The translations under genes were made by a program, and so were the position numbers. DNA of 7,928 nucleotides. It comes from Nitrososphaerota archaeon (GTDB lineage: Archaea; Thermoproteota; Nitrososphaeria; Nitrososphaerales; Nitrosopumilaceae). Shown in pieces: positions 6,119 to 7,928 of the stretch. Each line of letters starts with the position of its first letter. Positions within the stretch are counted from its first letter, which is position 1. The notes beneath the pieces were generated by a model that was not told the DNA's origin, made no database searches, and worked only from the letters and a program-made list of their open reading frames with translations. The stretch lies in contig JAGWGO010000056.1 in the NCBI GenBank assembly GCA_028867395.1, positions 1 to 7,928 on the forward strand, given 5' to 3'.

Positions 6119-6155
6119 AGATATATCACTTGTGTGATTCATACGATATCACTTG
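6119..6155. promoter_or_regulatory. Divergent promoter with a 10-base direct repeat and a palindrome
   Basis: The 53 bases between the dehydratase TTG (6099) and the nth TTG (6153) hold a perfect direct repeat ATATCACTTG (6123-6132 and 6146-6155), 23 bases apart start to start. They also hold an inverted repeat ATCAC-TTGT-GTGAT (6125-6138) that shares the first copy. The symmetrical GATATATC (6119-6127 region) is TATA-like; on the plus strand it would place the nth transcript start just before its TTG. The repeats look like binding sites for a dimeric regulator acting on one or both genes. This is inference from pattern only. Confidence 0.4.
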
Positions 6156-6812
6156 GACAAGATAGTAAAGATTCTTGACGGGATGTTGAGTACAATGGAT
6201 GCAGTCAGACCTCCCCGAATGACTGCGTTGCGTCAATTGCGCGAAGCTGAAAACGGAAACCCATTGAGTATCCTTATTGGTACGGTGCTTTCAGCGCGAA
6301 CAAGAGATGAAAATACTTCTGCAGTAGTAAAAAAATTGTTTTCAAGGTACAAGACAGCGCGCCAATTAGCAAGAGCCAAGGTCTCAGATGTGGAAAAGAT
6401 AATCAAGTCAACAGGATTTTACCGTGTAAAGGCAAGGCGCATTATCGAAGTAGCTTCTATAATAGATTCAAAGTACGCAGGTAAAGTACCGCAAACTCTT
6501 GACAAGCTGATTGAACTTCCTGGCGTGGGAAGAAAGACTGCAAATTGCGTTCTAGTTTATGCCTTTGACAAGCCTGCCATCCCTGTAGATACACATGTTC
6601 ATAGAATTTCAAATAGGCTGGGGCTAGTTCACACAAAGACTCCTGAAGACACTGAGATGGAACTTATGAGAAAAATCCCAAGAGAGCATTGGGTGAGGAT
6701 AAATGACATTTTTGTCATGTATGGCCAAAACATATGCAAGCCAATATCTCCAATGTGTTCGGTATGTAGGATTAAGAAAATGTGTAGTTACTACAGAACT
6801 ATCGCTTCTTAG
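6153..6812 (+). CDS. nth: Endonuclease III (DNA glycosylase/AP lyase)
   Basis: A bifunctional base-excision repair enzyme that removes oxidised pyrimidines and cleaves the strand at the resulting abasic site. The 219-residue protein has the helix-hairpin-helix LPGVGRKTANCVL with catalytic Lys128, then PVDTHVHRISNRLGL with catalytic Asp146. The Lys-Asp spacing of 18 equals that of E. coli Nth (Lys120, Asp138). A complete [4Fe-4S] loop closes the protein: C195-x6-C202-x2-C205-x5-C211. The start is most likely TTG 6153: the frame opens after a stop at 6135-6137, and TTG is the first usable codon. ATG 6183 (codon 11) is an alternative that would keep every motif. It diverges from the dehydratase operon, and its end overlaps the convergent exported-protein gene by 14 bases. 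Confidence 0.95.
   Translation: MDKIVKILDGMLSTMDAVRPPRMTALRQLREAENGNPLSILIGTVLSARTRDENTSAVVKKLFSRYKTARQLARAKVSDVEKIIKSTGFYRVKARRIIEVASIIDSKYAGKVPQTLDKLIELPGVGRKTANCVLVYAFDKPAIPVDTHVHRISNRLGLVHTKTPEDTEMELMRKIPREHWVRINDIFVMYGQNICKPISPMCSVCRIKKMCSYYRTIAS
6783..6795 (-). terminator. Possible hairpin past the end of the exported-protein gene
   Basis: TGTAG-TTA-CTACA forms a perfect five-pair stem just beyond the minus-strand stop at 6799, and is followed on that strand by CACATTTTC. It could help end transcription, but it is also coding sequence of nth, so it may be chance. Confidence 0.2.
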
Positions 6813-7464
6813 TTTTTATCAAAATACCAATCAAGGCACCAGTCACTCCAACTACAATAAATGGCATGTAAAAGATTGGATTTGCAGCAGGATCGCCTGA
6901 TACAATGTTTATGGAGACATCACCGCCTGATGTAGTAGGTGGGTCAGAAACAGAATCTAAACCTGCTACTTCTATGTCTCTTACTGTAAACCCTGACACA
7001 TCTAGGTTGTCAACAAGCACTTGCTGACCCATTGTTGCAGAGAGCCCACCGTTGCTTGAATGTTGCACTGTTACAATTTGACCAGGACTCCATCCCCCAG
7101 TTTTTTCATCGTGAAGCACAAAGTATCCATCTTCTGGCGTGTTCACTGCCATCCACAATCTGTAATCTGGAGGGCTACCCATCCCAATCTCAATGAATTT
7201 TGCCTCACTTGGGTCTTCATATATCCTGATTATGGCGCTGCCCTTTGGGTTTGAATATGTTAGTTTGTTTTCAATAGTAAGTTGCCAGTTGGTCACATGC
7301 TCATGAGGTAGCTTGATTATGGTAGCATTGTCCCTTACAACATTAAATGCATTAGAAGGAATTTCCACTGAGTCGTAATGTACAGATTTATTCATTGTTG
7401 ATTGCTGAGCGTATACAGGCAAGAGTGGAGTCATGAGTAAAAGTATGACTATGACGCTACGCAT
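6799..7464 (-). CDS. Exported, C-terminally membrane-anchored protein of unknown function
   Basis: I do not recognise the family. The 221-residue protein begins with a classical signal peptide: Arg2, a hydrophobic core VIVILLLMTPLLPV, and a likely cleavage after VYA (about residue 19). The mature part (20-195) lacks cysteine and is rich in beta-forming segments such as NWQLTIENKLTY and SAIIRIYEDP, with a Trp-Ser-Pro-Gly turn (GGWSPGQIVTVQ). This pattern could be a jelly-roll or LamG-like domain, which is only a guess. A Thr/Ser/Gly-rich linker (about 175-185) leads to a transmembrane helix (about 196-216, PIFYMPFIVVGVTGALIGILI) and a basic KTKKR tail. The topology puts the domain outside the cell, held by the C-terminal helix. 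The ATG is the only start after a stop at 7480-7482. It lies 30 bases downstream of sat on the same strand. Confidence 0.75.
   Translation of the reverse strand: MRSVIVILLLMTPLLPVYAQQSTMNKSVHYDSVEIPSNAFNVVRDNATIIKLPHEHVTNWQLTIENKLTYSNPKGSAIIRIYEDPSEAKFIEIGMGSPPDYRLWMAVNTPEDGYFVLHDEKTGGWSPGQIVTVQHSSNGGLSATMGQQVLVDNLDVSGFTVRDIEVAGLDSVSDPPTTSGGDVSINIVSGDPAANPIFYMPFIVVGVTGALIGILIKTKKR
6813..6817 (+). terminator. T-tract terminator after nth
   Basis: Five T directly follow the TAG of nth (TAGTTTTTATC), a typical archaeal intrinsic termination signal. It lies inside the last codons of the convergent gene. Confidence 0.4.
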
Positions 7465-7485
7465 AAGATGAGCTAGAGTCTATTC

Positions 7486-7493
7486 AATAAAAA
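7486..7493 (-). promoter_or_regulatory. TATA-like T-rich site between sat and the exported-protein gene
   Basis: On the minus strand TTTTTATT directly follows the sat stop (TAGA-TTTTT-ATT) and ends 21 bases before the ATG at 7464. The T run can terminate sat transcription, and the same element could serve as a TATA box for a nearly leaderless transcript of the exported protein. Either role is inferred. Confidence 0.3.
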
Positions 7494-7494
7494 T

Positions 7495-7928
7495 CTAGTC
7501 GACGAATGGGTTATCCCAATTCATGAGTATCTTGAATACCTCAGGCCTAATCATGTATTCTGAGGGACTTTGTTTTGCAAGAATCATTGCCCTAAGATTG
7601 GTACCGCTAAGTTGTTCTTGGAATTCTGGCCCGTGCGGACAATTTCTTTCACTGGCAAAGGAAAGACATTTTCTACAATAAAAGAAGGCAGGATAAAAGA
7701 TGGGCTCGATTCCAATATCTGTATAATCATCAAATATTCTCTGAGAGGCAAATGGATCATAGTAATTTCCTACACCGGCATGATCTCTGCCTATTATGAT
7801 ATTAGTGCAGCCAAAATTCTTTCTCATTATAGAGTGATGAATGGCTTCCTTGGGACCAGCATATCTCATCTCTGTGTGCAGTGTGGCAAGATGACACCTA
7901 TTCTGTGGGTAATAATTTTGGATAAGCG
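7495..7928 (-). CDS. sat: Sulfate adenylyltransferase (ATP sulfurylase), C-terminal part; gene runs off the window
   Basis: ATP sulfurylase joins ATP and sulfate to give adenosine 5'-phosphosulfate and pyrophosphate, the first step of sulfate activation in the cytoplasm. Only the last 144 codons are in the window; the frame stays open to base 7928. The visible part holds NYYPQNR, the conserved MRYAGPKEAIHHSIMRKNFG, the active-site segment IIGRDHAGVGNYYDPF, and a Cys cluster C-x2-C-x8-C-P-H (FYCRKC to NCPHG) resembling the zinc site of Thermus-type enzymes. The end (SEYMIRPEVFKILMNW) is typical of the short bacterial/archaeal form without a fused APS kinase. The first part of the catalytic domain, including the nucleotide-binding HxxH-type motif, lies outside. 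The internal ATG at 7869 is not the start, because conserved sequence continues upstream of it. Confidence 0.93.
   Translation of the reverse strand, partial: LIQNYYPQNRCHLATLHTEMRYAGPKEAIHHSIMRKNFGCTNIIIGRDHAGVGNYYDPFASQRIFDDYTDIGIEPIFYPAFFYCRKCLSFASERNCPHGPEFQEQLSGTNLRAMILAKQSPSEYMIRPEVFKILMNWDNPFVD

Noticed and set aside
7495..7869. sat starting at ATG 7869
   Set aside because: The frame stays open to the window edge with family-like NYYPQNR upstream, so this Met is internal.
1..7928. CRISPR array, tRNA, rRNA or replication origin
   Set aside because: No regularly spaced repeats, cloverleaf, rRNA-like block or origin-type repeat cluster was seen on either strand.

Overview
The window looks like a chromosomal piece of an ammonia-oxidising type archaeon (Thaumarchaeota/Nitrososphaerota), of moderate-to-low GC. 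This rests on the gene set: an archaeal NEMF/RqcH protein, a two-subunit aconitase-X-type phosphomevalonate dehydratase (the archaeal mevalonate pathway), an archaeal ATP sulfurylase, a Mut7-C RNase protein and AMMECR1. Short leaders, TATA-like boxes about 25-28 bases before starts, and TTG starts also fit. The exact genus cannot be told from the sequence alone.

Layout. 1-343: no convincing gene; a possible 48-codon ORF and two short perfect palindromes. 344-1496: a decayed IS200/IS605-type (IS1341-like) element with a single tnpB, broken by a one-base frame slip and an in-frame TAG. Its 3' end keeps three small hairpins and a TTCAC-type right end, as expected for an omega RNA. 1527-4570 (+): an apparent operon rqcH - Mut7-C nuclease - AMMECR1, joined by an 8-base gap and an ATGA overlap. 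6099-4565 (-): large then small subunit of phosphomevalonate dehydratase, joined by an ATGA overlap. 6153-6812 (+): endonuclease III, divergent from the dehydratase. 7464-6799 (-): an exported, C-terminally anchored protein of unknown function. 7928-7495 (-): the C-terminal part of ATP sulfurylase, running off the window edge.

Main observation. The dehydratase large subunit appears to start at a TTG (6099-6097, minus strand) behind a strong Shine-Dalgarno site, which gives the normal family length of about 384 residues. Codon 16 is an in-frame TGA where a glycine (GGA) would fit. The first ATG after it lies at codon 80 and would remove conserved N-terminal sequence. Because this enzyme should be essential for isoprenoid lipid synthesis by the archaeal mevalonate route, the TGA is either a sequence error, a very recent lesion, or a case of readthrough or an unusual start.

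The host genes are otherwise ordinary housekeeping functions: ribosome-associated quality control, RNA turnover, isoprenoid synthesis, base-excision repair and sulfate activation. Genes are tightly packed, with convergent pairs overlapping by 6 and 14 bases.
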